Below, in pieces: positions 32,014-40,632 of a stretch of DNA of 64,000 nt. Under the pieces are notes generated by a model. That model did no database searches, was not told the DNA's origin, and was given only the letters and a program-made list of their open reading frames with translations. This DNA is from Lewinellaceae bacterium (GTDB lineage Bacteria; Bacteroidota; Bacteroidia; Chitinophagales; Saprospiraceae): positions 248,001 through 312,000 of the forward strand of contig JACJXZ010000004.1 in assembly GCA_020636375.1 (NCBI GenBank), read 5' to 3'. Position numbers and translations under genes: made by a program. Each line of letters opens with the position of its first letter. The stretch's first letter is position 1.

Positions 32014-33063
32014 TTAAGGATTAACGAGATCAGATTTATTCAAGGCAAACCAGCCCTTTTCGCCGAGCTGCTTTACCAGGTGGTGGGTGTAATCGACAGC
32101 ATCTGTGGGCGACAGGTGCGACCATTCGGGGCAGATATAGTGCGCCGTTTCCGGATGGTCCTTGTAGTGGATGCCGGGCGTGTCTGTGGCGTCGAGCAGG
32201 CGGCTCCAGTACTGTTCCAGGGGGAAGGCCTGCTGTTCGCCGGCTTCCATCGGGCCGCTGGAGGGCGTTCTCACAAAGATCACCCGGCCGCCCCGGCTGC
32301 GGATCTTGTCCACCGAGGTTTTGATGCCGGCCAGCACTTCATCCAGTTCTTTGCCGGCAATGGGCGGCTCCGGGTTGCCCATGATCAGCATGGCCCAGAT
32401 GTCGGTCTGACGCTTTAGCGCCGCGCTGTCGGCCAGGAACATATCCGACATGTAGGTTTGGCGGTTGAGGGTGTTCCACTCAAATGTTTTGGGGAAGGCG
32501 GGGAACTGGAACACGCCGGGGCGGTTGGGTAGCGGGATGTCGTTGAGCAGGGTATTCAGCGAGAACCGGCGTTCTTCCAGGAAAGCCAGCTGCGATTCCA
32601 GGGCCAGGCCGATGGCCGTGCTAACCTTTTCCGCAGGCGTCTGTTGGTGGTAATAGGCCACCGACTCTTTCGCCGATTGGTGGAAGGCGGGGTTTTGGGA
32701 GAAGAACAAAGGCTCCGTGACGTCGACCACCAGCTTGCCGGCGAACTTTTCGTCGTCCGCCAGGTCCTGCAGCGTCAGGATGGGGGAGGTGCCGACCAGG
32801 GCCAGCTGCACGGCTTTTTCACCGGTAATTTTTTCCCAGGTGGGGATATCCAGGTTAAACTTGATGCGGGAAGAACCGATAAAAACCGTGGCGCTGCCTG
32901 AGGGCTGGTATATTTCCGTTCGCTTCATGGCCCACAGTGCCTTGTCGTCGTTGTAAGTCGGGATAAATCCTTTGCTGCGCCAGAAGCTTTCCCAGGCGAG
33001 CAGGAACACCAATGCGATGGCCAGGGATAACAGGGCGGCCCGTGCCATTTTCGTCGTTTCCAT
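32014..33063 (-). CDS. SGNH-hydrolase-like partner of the MBOAT acyltransferase
   Basis: A 349-residue protein with an N-terminal signal anchor (ALLSLAIALVFLLAWESFW), then a periplasmic domain. SGNH-like blocks are visible: serine in ATVFIGSSRIKFNLD (block I) and the C-terminal YICPEWSHLSPTDAVDYTHH, where a histidine follows a serine as in block V; an arginine/serine segment VIFVRTPSSGPMEAGE lies between. Many MBOAT acyltransferases are encoded with such DUF1574/AlgX-like proteins, which complete acyl transfer outside the membrane. It is the first gene of this pair. The exact acceptor is unknown. Confidence 0.75.
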   Translation of the reverse strand: METTKMARAALLSLAIALVFLLAWESFWRSKGFIPTYNDDKALWAMKRTEIYQPSGSATVFIGSSRIKFNLDIPTWEKITGEKAVQLALVGTSPILTLQDLADDEKFAGKLVVDVTEPLFFSQNPAFHQSAKESVAYYHQQTPAEKVSTAIGLALESQLAFLEERRFSLNTLLNDIPLPNRPGVFQFPAFPKTFEWNTLNRQTYMSDMFLADSAALKRQTDIWAMLIMGNPEPPIAGKELDEVLAGIKTSVDKIRSRGGRVIFVRTPSSGPMEAGEQQAFPLEQYWSRLLDATDTPGIHYKDHPETAHYICPEWSHLSPTDAVDYTHHLVKQLGEKGWFALNKSDLVNP

Positions 33064-33654
33064 TTTTAAGGTGATTTAATTGCTGAGGGGGGCATAACAG
33101 CCCACAAAGGGGCGTTTTTTCTTGCCACAAAGACTCTAAGGCACTAAGAACGCACCAAGAATCCTGAAAAAAACCTTTGTGATTCTTCGTGTTTTCGTGT
33201 CTTCGTGGCTAGAAAAGCCACCGAGATGCCATTATGCCCACCGCTCATTTAATGATTAAAAAATCGGGTTGATTTCGGTCCTGACAGCCCTTGCCGTCAG
33301 ATTATGCCCCAAAAATGCAGGCCAGGAGCATGCTGCGTTGAAATTCCGGACCCAATTGAAGGGAGAGCGGGATGAAATGGTTTTTTGGGGGAGTGAGTTG
33401 GCGAGGGAGAGGGTGGGATTGGAAAAATACCTTTCCGCATTTTGAATGTCTTGCCTCATATCTTTTTAAAGATCAAGTTCAAGAGCCAGGTTCAAATTCA
33501 AAAATGGCGTTTCCCTGAACTTGGCTTTGATGCTTGCACTTGCACTTGCGCTTCCGCCCCATCCGCTAAAAACCCAATTCATCCCATATTTTCGACAACT
33601 GAGTTCAAAACACCCCACCTACTACCCCGGAAAAGCCGTAATTTCAAAGCTTAT
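33064..33654. repeat. Intergenic gap with two palindromic repeat families
   Basis: 33123-33209 is an imperfect palindrome: TTGCCACAAAGACTCTAAGG on the left, TTTTCGTGTCTTCGTGGC on the right. 33469-33553 has AAAGATCAAGTTCAAGAGCC on the left and TTGATGCTTGCACTTGCACT on the right, and is related to 62237-62323. No gene is supported; the open frame running into this gap from the kinase gene is repeat-derived. Confidence 0.6.
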
Positions 33655-34710
33655 ATGGAACTGCCAAAGTACACCGGAAAAGACTACTACGTCCTGTCGC
33701 TGATACTGTTCCCGGTATCGGTGGTGATGAGTTATGCGGCGATGGGCAATGCGCTTTTCGGAGGCTTCCGGGTGTTTTTGGCCGCTACCCTGCTTTCGGC
33801 TGCCGTCCTTGGCGTTTATTTTACGGCTTGCGGCTGGTGGGCGGTGGCGATGAAGCAGCGCTTCCCCCGGGAAGCCGACACTGGCAGGAAGCTGTTTTTC
33901 ATGATCGCAGCCTTTCTTGTCCTGTCTGGCCTGGTATTGCTGTTGATCTTTAATCTGTTTGAGCGCATTCCTTTTTTTCATTACAGGATGAGCCAGGGCC
34001 GGTTCGCCTGGGCCTATCTCGGGTTGGGGTTCGTCAATATCTTTCTCAGTTTTTTGTTCGAAGGCATTTCCCGGTTTGAAGCCTGGAAGGCCAACCTGGA
34101 GCGCAAGGAGCAGCTGGAACGAAACTTCCGGCAGAGCCAGCTGCAGGCCCTGAGGAGCCAGGCCGACCCCCATTTTTTGTTCAACAGCCTGAACGCGTTG
34201 TCCTGCCTGATTGAGGAGGATCCGGAGGAAGCCGAGCGGTTTCTCGATGAGCTGAGTAAGGTATATCGCTACATGCTGCGCCCGGAGACGGAGCAACTGG
34301 CGCCGCTGCGGTCGGAAATTCAATTCATGGAATCCTACTTCTATTTGTTGCGGGCGCGGTTTGGGGAATCGCTTCGGGCCCATATCGACATCGATCCTGG
34401 CAGCCTGGGCTGCCTGCTGCCTGCTTTGGCGCTTCAGGCCGCCGTGGAGGATGCTGTCAGCAGCAATGCCATGAGCAGGGAGCAGCCGCTGGCCATGGAA
34501 ATAAAGGCCGGCAGGGACGGGGTGTTGCTGGTCCGCCACCCGATTCACCCGAAGGCAGGAAACGGAAAGCCCGGGCAGGGAGGCAGGCTGGATCTGTTAG
34601 CCAGAAAATACCGGCTCCTGCGCCAGCCTGAAATATCTGTGCAGGAAGAGGAAGGGATGAGGACGATCAGCATTCCATTAATCTACAATACAGGGCCGGT
34701 ATGGAAATGA
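33655..34710 (+). CDS. LytS-like histidine kinase with degenerate ATP-binding domain
   Basis: A 351-residue membrane kinase of the His_kinase (PF06580) type. Four hydrophobic segments (residues about 12-130) are followed by a coiled linker and the phospho-acceptor region SQADPHFLFNSLNALSCLIE (histidine near 172). The ATPase part is eroded: the N-box, ENAVKHN in the next gene, reads EDAVSSN, and the G-box GIGLENIRMKY reads GGRLDLLARKY. It may therefore be unable to bind ATP and might act as a partner or sensor for the second kinase, whose start codon lies inside its end (10-base overlap). The ATG at 33655 is chosen because the upstream frame is repeat-derived. Confidence 0.85.
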   Translation: MELPKYTGKDYYVLSLILFPVSVVMSYAAMGNALFGGFRVFLAATLLSAAVLGVYFTACGWWAVAMKQRFPREADTGRKLFFMIAAFLVLSGLVLLLIFNLFERIPFFHYRMSQGRFAWAYLGLGFVNIFLSFLFEGISRFEAWKANLERKEQLERNFRQSQLQALRSQADPHFLFNSLNALSCLIEEDPEEAERFLDELSKVYRYMLRPETEQLAPLRSEIQFMESYFYLLRARFGESLRAHIDIDPGSLGCLLPALALQAAVEDAVSSNAMSREQPLAMEIKAGRDGVLLVRHPIHPKAGNGKPGQGGRLDLLARKYRLLRQPEISVQEEEGMRTISIPLIYNTGPVWK

Positions 34711-35759
34711 GACAGTGGATGCCGATCAGCAAACTGCAGTGGTACGCATTCCTGGCCACTGCGCCTGTTCTCTGGTGCGCTTTGAACTTTATTCTCTACC
34801 AGGAGTCAGCCCTGCAGGATGTCCGGGTTTGGCTGCTGTCCATCCCCCTGGTCGGCCTGCCGGGCCTGGCGGCATGGCTGCTCCACCGCGTGCTGGACTG
34901 GCGGCTGAAGCGAAGGTTTGGAGCAATGAGCCGGACCGGCCTGCGTTTGTCCCTGCAGGCTGCATCCCTGCTGGCGGTAGTTGCTGCTTTCACCTGGTTT
35001 GTGTTTTGGGCCTATGGCCGTGGCGGATTGCTGGGCTACCGCTGGGAAAAGGGCGACGTTCAACTCGGGCTGCTCCTTGCCCTGGGCCTGTCTTTTCTGG
35101 TGGAAACCCTGTACGAGGCCGATTTTACCTTTATCCGCTACCGGGAAAGCCGGGAAGAGGTGCGCAGCCTGGAGCAACAGGCCGAACATCAGGAGCTGGA
35201 ATCCCTGAAAAGCCGGATCAACCCCCATTTTCTCTTCAATTGCTTCAATACCCTTTCTTCCCTCATCCCGGAAGATCCCGGGCGGGCCACCCGCTTTCTG
35301 GACGAGCTCAGCAAGGTCTACCGCTACCTCCTGTGGAGCAACCGGCAATCGCTCAGTACGCTGGATGAGGAGGTGGGCTTCATCCGTTCTTACTGCCAAT
35401 TGCTGAAAACCCGCTACGGCGACGCGCTGGAGGTCAATATCGACGTAGCGCCCCGGTACGGCGGTTACGCCATCCCTTCCCTGTCGCTTCAGTTGCTGGC
35501 CGAAAATGCCGTGAAGCACAACATCGTCTCCGGCAGCCAGCCGCTCGTGATCGACATCTTCACCACGGATGGCAACCAGCTGATCGTCAACAATAACCTG
35601 CAGCGCAAGCCGGCGAAAGCCCCCGGCGCCCGGATCGGGCTGGAGAACATCAGGATGAAATACCAGCTCCTGCGCCAGCCGGGCTTTCAGGTCATCGAAG
35701 ATGGAAAGAACTTTACGGTGGCCCTGCCACTATTATTCACTAATTCAGTCATTCACTAA
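34701..35759 (+). CDS. LytS-like sensor histidine kinase
   Basis: A 352-residue paralogue of the preceding gene. Four membrane segments are followed by SRINPHFLFNCFNTLSSLIP (phosphorylated histidine near residue 176) and a complete short HATPase domain: LLAENAVKHNIVSG (N-box) and PGARIGLENIRMKYQLLRQP (G-box). The start overlaps the first kinase gene by 10 bases, so translation is coupled. The C-terminus LFTNSVIH and the stop codon are encoded by a 16 bp tandem repeat. The LytTR regulator follows 67 bases on, giving a kinase-kinase-regulator operon. Confidence 0.92.
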   Translation: MEMRQWMPISKLQWYAFLATAPVLWCALNFILYQESALQDVRVWLLSIPLVGLPGLAAWLLHRVLDWRLKRRFGAMSRTGLRLSLQAASLLAVVAAFTWFVFWAYGRGGLLGYRWEKGDVQLGLLLALGLSFLVETLYEADFTFIRYRESREEVRSLEQQAEHQELESLKSRINPHFLFNCFNTLSSLIPEDPGRATRFLDELSKVYRYLLWSNRQSLSTLDEEVGFIRSYCQLLKTRYGDALEVNIDVAPRYGGYAIPSLSLQLLAENAVKHNIVSGSQPLVIDIFTTDGNQLIVNNNLQRKPAKAPGARIGLENIRMKYQLLRQPGFQVIEDGKNFTVALPLLFTNSVIH

Positions 35760-35814
35760 TTCAGTCATTCACTAATTCAGTCATTCACTAATTCAGTCAT
35801 TCACTAATTCAGTC
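35735..35814. repeat. Five tandem copies of a 16 bp repeat
   Basis: ATTCACTAATTCAGTC is repeated five times without a mismatch from 35735 to 35814, with a partial copy beyond. The repeat supplies the last codons and stop of the kinase gene and fills most of the 67-base gap to the response regulator gene. Changes in copy number would alter that spacing but not the kinase reading frame, since the stop is within copy 2. Confidence 0.95.
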
Positions 35815-35826
35815 ATTCATTCAGCC

Positions 35827-36591
35827 ATGCAAGTACTCATCGTAGAAGACGAGGCCCTGGCCGTACGGAAACTCCGCAAGGCCATCGAGGCAGTAGATCC
35901 CGGGCTGGAGGTGGCCGGCGTGGCCGACAGCATCCAGTCCGCAGTGGATTGGCTCCGGGCCAACCCCGCGCCGGGCCTGATATTCATGGATATCGAACTG
36001 GCGGACGGCCAGAGCTTTGAAATTTTTAACCGGATAGAGGTACACAGCCCGGTCATTTTTGTGACTTCCTACGACGAGTTTGCCCTGAAAGCGTTCAAGG
36101 TCAACAGCGTAGACTACCTGCTCAAGCCCATCCAGAAAGACGAACTGGAGGCGGCCATTCAGAAGTTCCGGCGTTCCGGGCAATCCGGCACCCCTTTGCC
36201 CGGCATCGAGAACCTCCTGCGCGAGCTGCAGTCCCAACTCCAGCCCCGGGAATACCGCAGCCGCTTTCTGGTCAGGCACGCCCAGAAACTGGTCTCCGTA
36301 GAAGTGAAAGACATCGCCTATTTTTACAGCGACGGCAAGATGAATTTTTTCAAAACCTTCGACAGCCGCCGCTTCGTGGTGGATTACCTGATGGACGAAC
36401 TGGAAGAAATGCTGGACCCCAGGAGCTACTTCCGCATCAGCCGCTCCGCAATCGTCTCCGCTGAGAGCATCGTGAAGATCGACGATTACTTCGGCGCCCG
36501 CCTGGTGCTGCAGCTGAAACCGGCACTGGAAAAGGAAGCGCTGGTCAGCCGGGAGAAGGTGAGCGGGTTTAAGGTGTGGATGGGGAAATAG
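35827..36591 (+). CDS. LytTR family response regulator
   Basis: A 254-residue cytosolic regulator. The receiver domain (1-120) starts MQVLIVEDEALAVRKLRKAI and has the phosphorylated aspartate in LIFMDIELADG (near D55), a switch threonine/serine in VIFVTSYDEFALKAFKV and the conserved lysine in DYLLKPIQKDE. The LytTR DNA-binding domain (about 150-250) has FLVRHAQKLVSVEVKDIAYF, MNFFKTFDSRRFVVDYLMDE and YFRISRSAIVSAESIVKI. It should be phosphorylated by the adjacent LytS-like kinases. LytTR regulators often control cell-surface genes; targets here are unknown. Confidence 0.94.
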   Translation: MQVLIVEDEALAVRKLRKAIEAVDPGLEVAGVADSIQSAVDWLRANPAPGLIFMDIELADGQSFEIFNRIEVHSPVIFVTSYDEFALKAFKVNSVDYLLKPIQKDELEAAIQKFRRSGQSGTPLPGIENLLRELQSQLQPREYRSRFLVRHAQKLVSVEVKDIAYFYSDGKMNFFKTFDSRRFVVDYLMDELEEMLDPRSYFRISRSAIVSAESIVKIDDYFGARLVLQLKPALEKEALVSREKVSGFKVWMGK

Positions 36592-36624
36592 GATCGGAAA
36601 TAGCAACTTTAAATCCGAAATAGA

Positions 36625-37386
36625 ATGAAAAGATTTTTATTTTTTCTCTTTGTTTTACTACCCATCTGCCTTTCCGCCCAAACCAATGAAAGCGATACGC
36701 TTAAATTGCAAGCAGGACTTTCGCTAAGCGGGATTTTCCAGGGTGGGAACGTACAAACGGTTATTTTTAGAGTGAACTCAGATTTGAGTTATAAACCCTG
36801 GAAGAAATGGGTGTTCAAGACCAAAAACTCCTTTGTATACCAAGAGTTTGGGAAGGAAAAGGCCGATGAAGACATTCTAAGCCTCAACTTTTTATATTTT
36901 AATCCTGAGCAAAAAATATATCCCTTGCTATTGGGTTTTGTAAGTACCAATTATAGAAGGCAAATTAATATACGCTCTCTACTGGGTGGAGGGGTCACTT
37001 TTCAAGTGATGAGCAAGAACAAGAATTGGCTGAAAATTGCGCTTTCCAGCGAGTATGAGCAAACCGAGTTTAACAACGATACCTTTAATCGCACGGTGTA
37101 CAATGGGAACCGATCAATCAATACCTTTCGGGGTACGATTTGGGTCAATGGCAAGTATCAGGTTTTTAATAAAAAGCTGATCTTCAGCCATGAAAGTTTT
37201 TTTCAACCCTCTCTTCAGCGAGGCGATAATTATCGCTGGCTTGCAGACATCGGTTTAGGGCTTCCCCTTTCTAAGTTTTTGAATTTCAGAATAAACTACC
37301 TCCATACTTTCGAAAGCGTAGTCTCCGAAGGCCAGAAACAGGAAGATCGCTTGCTGACTTTTGGGTTTACATTGAAAAATTATTGA
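36625..37386 (+). CDS. DUF481 family outer-membrane protein
   Basis: A 253-residue protein with signal peptide MKRFLFFLFVLLPICLSAQ and alternating amphipathic strands that end in FGFTLKNY, as in outer-membrane beta-barrels. The pattern LKLQAGLSLSGIFQGGNVQT, RVNSDLSYKPWKKWVFKTKN and RGDNYRWLADIGLGLPLSKF fits the DUF481 (YdiY-like) family, whose function is not known. It begins 33 bases after the LytTR gene on the same strand and may be its target or operon partner. Base composition is clearly more AT-rich than the genes on both sides, which suggests a different history. Confidence 0.8.
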   Translation: MKRFLFFLFVLLPICLSAQTNESDTLKLQAGLSLSGIFQGGNVQTVIFRVNSDLSYKPWKKWVFKTKNSFVYQEFGKEKADEDILSLNFLYFNPEQKIYPLLLGFVSTNYRRQINIRSLLGGGVTFQVMSKNKNWLKIALSSEYEQTEFNNDTFNRTVYNGNRSINTFRGTIWVNGKYQVFNKKLIFSHESFFQPSLQRGDNYRWLADIGLGLPLSKFLNFRINYLHTFESVVSEGQKQEDRLLTFGFTLKNY

Positions 37387-37483
37387 TTGGGTCGAGGGGG
37401 AGTCAGCCCTTTTTTTCTTGATCCCGTACACAAAATGTCGACCTGGACACAAAGCAATGGACAGCCAATGCGCTCCAAAACAG

Positions 37484-40400
37484 TTAGGCCGGAACGCTGA
37501 AACTCAGAACGCCTTTGGCCCGGTGCATCTCCATCCGGCAGGCAGCGCCCATATCCGCCAGCAGGGCGGCCATCTCTCCGGACTGCAGGAGGTTGTTCAG
37601 CGCCGTCCTGTCCGCCTCGGCCGGATCGAATCCGATCACGTAGCTCAGTTGTGTCTTTTCTCTCCCCAGGTATACCTGCAGGTTGTGTGCGCCGGCTCTC
37701 AGCAGGCCATTGACCGACTCTTTTGCCAGGCGAAGGAGCATCTGCCGGGCCTGCATGTCCAATGCCAGCGCACTGACCTCCGGGCCGACGAGCAGGCTGA
37801 TATTCGCCTGCCCTTCGCCATGTAATTCATGGACATAGGCTTCGATCCGTTCCACCACCCGGGCCATGCTGTCGTTCTCCGGGGCGACGGCCCAGAGCAT
37901 GTCGTCCATGGCGTGCATCATCTGCTGGGCTTTGCTGTTGATCTGCTCTACGTAGCCGGCGGCTCTGGTCGGATCCTTTCGCGTTTTTATCGCCGCCATT
38001 TTGCTAAGGATGTGGATGCTGTTGAGCGCCGTCCGGATATCCGTATGCAGCTGGCCTGCAATTTTTGCCCGCATCAGTTGGAGGGACTTTCGGCGGCGCA
38101 CCCTTTCCCGGTCGAACAGGAACAGGATGCTCCCGCCGGCCAGGCAAAGGAGGCTGTAAAACCACCAGGCCTGCCAGAAAGGCGGCGTGCGGGTTATGGA
38201 GAATGGCCGGATAGGGCCCGGCGTCCCGTCCGCATAAATCGGCTGCAACAAGAAACGGTAGGCGCCGGCGGGCAGGTAGGCGTACACCGCTATGTTGTTT
38301 TCATTGGCCTGCCAGTCGGGGTCCAGGCCTTCCATTTTGTACCGGATGTTGTTGCTGCGGTGGAATTCCAGGGTAGAAAACTCCATGGACAGGGCTGTTT
38401 CGTAGTGGCGGAGCCGGAGGCCGCCGGCCTCTTCCAGCGAATCCACGGGCACCATCCGGTTATTCACCTGCAGGCCCGTGAGCGTAGCCTCCGGCCGGGC
38501 ATTTTCAATTTTGTTGAAAACAGCAGGGTCGAACACCACAAACGTTTCCGATGCGCCGAACAGCATCCGGCCGTCGGGAAGGCTATAAGAGGACGCCAGC
38601 ACAAAATTCTCGTCGTCGATCCCGTCGCGGCGGCCGAACTTCAGCCAGGTGGAGGTGTGGAGGCCGGCCCGGTACAATCCGCTGGTGGTGGATATCCAGA
38701 CGTTTCCGGACGAGTCCAGCGCCAGGCTGGCAATGTATCCGGCCAGGGCCTCTGCCGTTTTTATGCGCGTCAGGGTTTTGCGGTTGCGGTTGTAGGCCTG
38801 CAGGGAAGACCAGCCGGAGATGAGCACCAGGCTGTCGTTGTACTCCAGCACCGAAGAGACGCCGGCATCGGCCAGGCGGTAAGCAACATCCGGGCTCTCA
38901 GCGGAGAAGTGCAGGACTGCCTGGCGGGCGTCCGGGTCGATGGCGTAAAGCCCCCGGTTTTCAGTAGCTACCCACAGCAGGCCTTTCGAGTCGATGATCA
39001 TTTTGCTGACCCGGCAATCGGGAATATCTGCGAATTTGGCAATGCTCTCTGCCGCCGGCCGCCCGGCCCGGTCGCATTTCCAGTGGTAGACGCCCGTGTT
39101 GTGCATGCCCAGCCACAGGTCGCCGCGCCGATCCTCCACGACCTGCCGGATGGTGCGGCCTTCCAGGGCGGCAGCCCGGTAGGCTTCCATCCGGTTGGCC
39201 GGCTGGCTGTACCGGATGACCCGGCCCTCCTGGGAGGACATCCAGATGACACCCGGCTGTTGTGACGGGCACATGCTCCAGATACTGTAGTTTTTCAGCC
39301 CGGGGTCGCCCTTGTATTCAAAGGGCAGCTCGTCCCACTGCGGGCTGTACCGGTACAAGCCGTCGCCCCACACGGACACCAGCACGGTGCTGTCTGCCAG
39401 TTGAATGAACCCCAGGGGGCTGCCGCGGCCGCGCCGGTTCGTGCGGCGGTGGATGTGGCTGATATTCCGGAAGTACGCTCTGCCCGGGTTGAAGGCAAAA
39501 ATCCCGTTGTCGTTCGTGCCCACCCAGATCGTATTTTCCCGGTCTTCAAACAAGGTGTTGATGACCCGATAAAAGATCGGCCGGCCGCTGTCGTATCCAT
39601 TGTGTACCAGTTGGAAAGTATCTGAAGCTTCGCCGTGCCGGGCAAACATGTCGGCGCCGTAAATCCAAACCTCTCCATTGCGGCGCTCAAAAAAAGGCGC
39701 GATCTCCACATAGCCGCTGACGAGCCCGGCCGGCTGGTAACCGCGGATCAGCCACCTTTTGCCGGCAAGGCCGTAGCAGTAGATTTCGGGGGTAGGGCCC
39801 GGCCAGCCCTGGGCCCAGAGCCGGCCCTTTTGATCGGCCAGCAGGTTATTGGCTTCGATGCCCATTGGATGCCCGGGCAGGCGAAGGGGTTCCAGGGTTG
39901 CCCGGCCGTCGTTCCAAACGCCCTCGTGGGTGCGAAAGAGAAACAACCCCCTCGCGCCGAAGCTCAGGACGTAATCGGGCGTGCCCGGCAGGGGTGCCAG
40001 GCCGGTGGGCCGCCAGTCCTTCGCCGCCGGCGTCGGGAATGCATAGGCGTAGAAATGCCCTCTTTGCTCGTCCCAGAGGTATAGCCCTCCCTTATTGTTC
40101 AGGAGGAAGACATTGCCCCATTCGTCGCCGAGGAAATAAGCCCCTGGCAGCCGCTCCGGTTTTTTGCTATCCTCGTAAATGTCAATCTTCCGGAAAGCCA
40201 GCTTCCGGGTGTCGAAAATGCCGGCTTGCCCTTCGCCAGACAACAGCCACAGCCGGTTCCCGCCGCCGAAGCGCAGCCGGCCCACCACATTGGAGGGGAT
40301 CGCCTGGCCGTCCCCCGGGATGTGTTTGAAATTCCGGAAACGGATGCCGTCGTACCGCTGCAGGCCGTTGGACGTCCCGATCCAGATGTACCCCTGGCTG

Positions 40401-40537
40401 TCCTGGGCGATGGCGTTGATTTGGTTGGCAGCCAGCCCCTGGTCAGTAGTGAGGTGCTTAAATGAGAAATAAAGCTCCTGGGCGGGGAGGAGGGAAGGCA
40501 GCAAGACGTGAAGCAGGAGGGTGCAAAAGCCTCGCAT
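37484..40537 (-). CDS. Two-component regulator propeller protein with degenerate histidine kinase domain
   Basis: A 1,017-residue protein: signal peptide (1-19), beta-propeller of Reg_prop repeats (SQGYIWIGTSNGLQRYDG, RENTIWVGTNDNGIF, KGLLWVATENRGLYAI, SGNVWISTTSGLYRAG; to about 690), Y_Y_Y domain (YKMEGLDPDWQANENN region), one membrane helix (AWWFYSLLCLAGGSILFLFD), then a NarL-type dimerisation segment (RAKIAGQLHTDIRTALNSIH, with a histidine). The HATPase-like C-terminus has lost the usual nucleotide-binding residues: SVNGLLRAGAHNLQVYLG stands where AVNNALKHA is expected, and DDGxGF and GxGLxNM are missing. It is probably a pseudokinase or a very divergent kinase. No response regulator is fused; the LytT locus is nearby on the other strand. 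Confidence 0.85.
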   Translation of the reverse strand: MRGFCTLLLHVLLPSLLPAQELYFSFKHLTTDQGLAANQINAIAQDSQGYIWIGTSNGLQRYDGIRFRNFKHIPGDGQAIPSNVVGRLRFGGGNRLWLLSGEGQAGIFDTRKLAFRKIDIYEDSKKPERLPGAYFLGDEWGNVFLLNNKGGLYLWDEQRGHFYAYAFPTPAAKDWRPTGLAPLPGTPDYVLSFGARGLFLFRTHEGVWNDGRATLEPLRLPGHPMGIEANNLLADQKGRLWAQGWPGPTPEIYCYGLAGKRWLIRGYQPAGLVSGYVEIAPFFERRNGEVWIYGADMFARHGEASDTFQLVHNGYDSGRPIFYRVINTLFEDRENTIWVGTNDNGIFAFNPGRAYFRNISHIHRRTNRRGRGSPLGFIQLADSTVLVSVWGDGLYRYSPQWDELPFEYKGDPGLKNYSIWSMCPSQQPGVIWMSSQEGRVIRYSQPANRMEAYRAAALEGRTIRQVVEDRRGDLWLGMHNTGVYHWKCDRAGRPAAESIAKFADIPDCRVSKMIIDSKGLLWVATENRGLYAIDPDARQAVLHFSAESPDVAYRLADAGVSSVLEYNDSLVLISGWSSLQAYNRNRKTLTRIKTAEALAGYIASLALDSSGNVWISTTSGLYRAGLHTSTWLKFGRRDGIDDENFVLASSYSLPDGRMLFGASETFVVFDPAVFNKIENARPEATLTGLQVNNRMVPVDSLEEAGGLRLRHYETALSMEFSTLEFHRSNNIRYKMEGLDPDWQANENNIAVYAYLPAGAYRFLLQPIYADGTPGPIRPFSITRTPPFWQAWWFYSLLCLAGGSILFLFDRERVRRRKSLQLMRAKIAGQLHTDIRTALNSIHILSKMAAIKTRKDPTRAAGYVEQINSKAQQMMHAMDDMLWAVAPENDSMARVVERIEAYVHELHGEGQANISLLVGPEVSALALDMQARQMLLRLAKESVNGLLRAGAHNLQVYLGREKTQLSYVIGFDPAEADRTALNNLLQSGEMAALLADMGAACRMEMHRAKGVLSFSVPA

Positions 40538-40632
40538 TATTGGTTATTTGGGATGAAGTTAGGCAATGTTCCGGATTTCTTCAATAACCAATAACTGAAT
40601 TACGAGCCACCTGAAGGCGGCCCGTCCGGAGG
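40538..40632. repeat. Short spacer with a palindrome of the GTCCG family
   Basis: Between the propeller protein gene and the receptor gene, ATTACGAGCCACCTGAAGGC followed by GGCCCGTCCGG resembles the palindromes at 20421 and 21195. It is a spacer in a leftward gene pair. Confidence 0.4.

Noticed and set aside
37829..39265. 478-residue plus-strand frame opposite the propeller protein
   Set aside because: Antisense to a gene with clear propeller repeats and signal peptide; no domain of its own.
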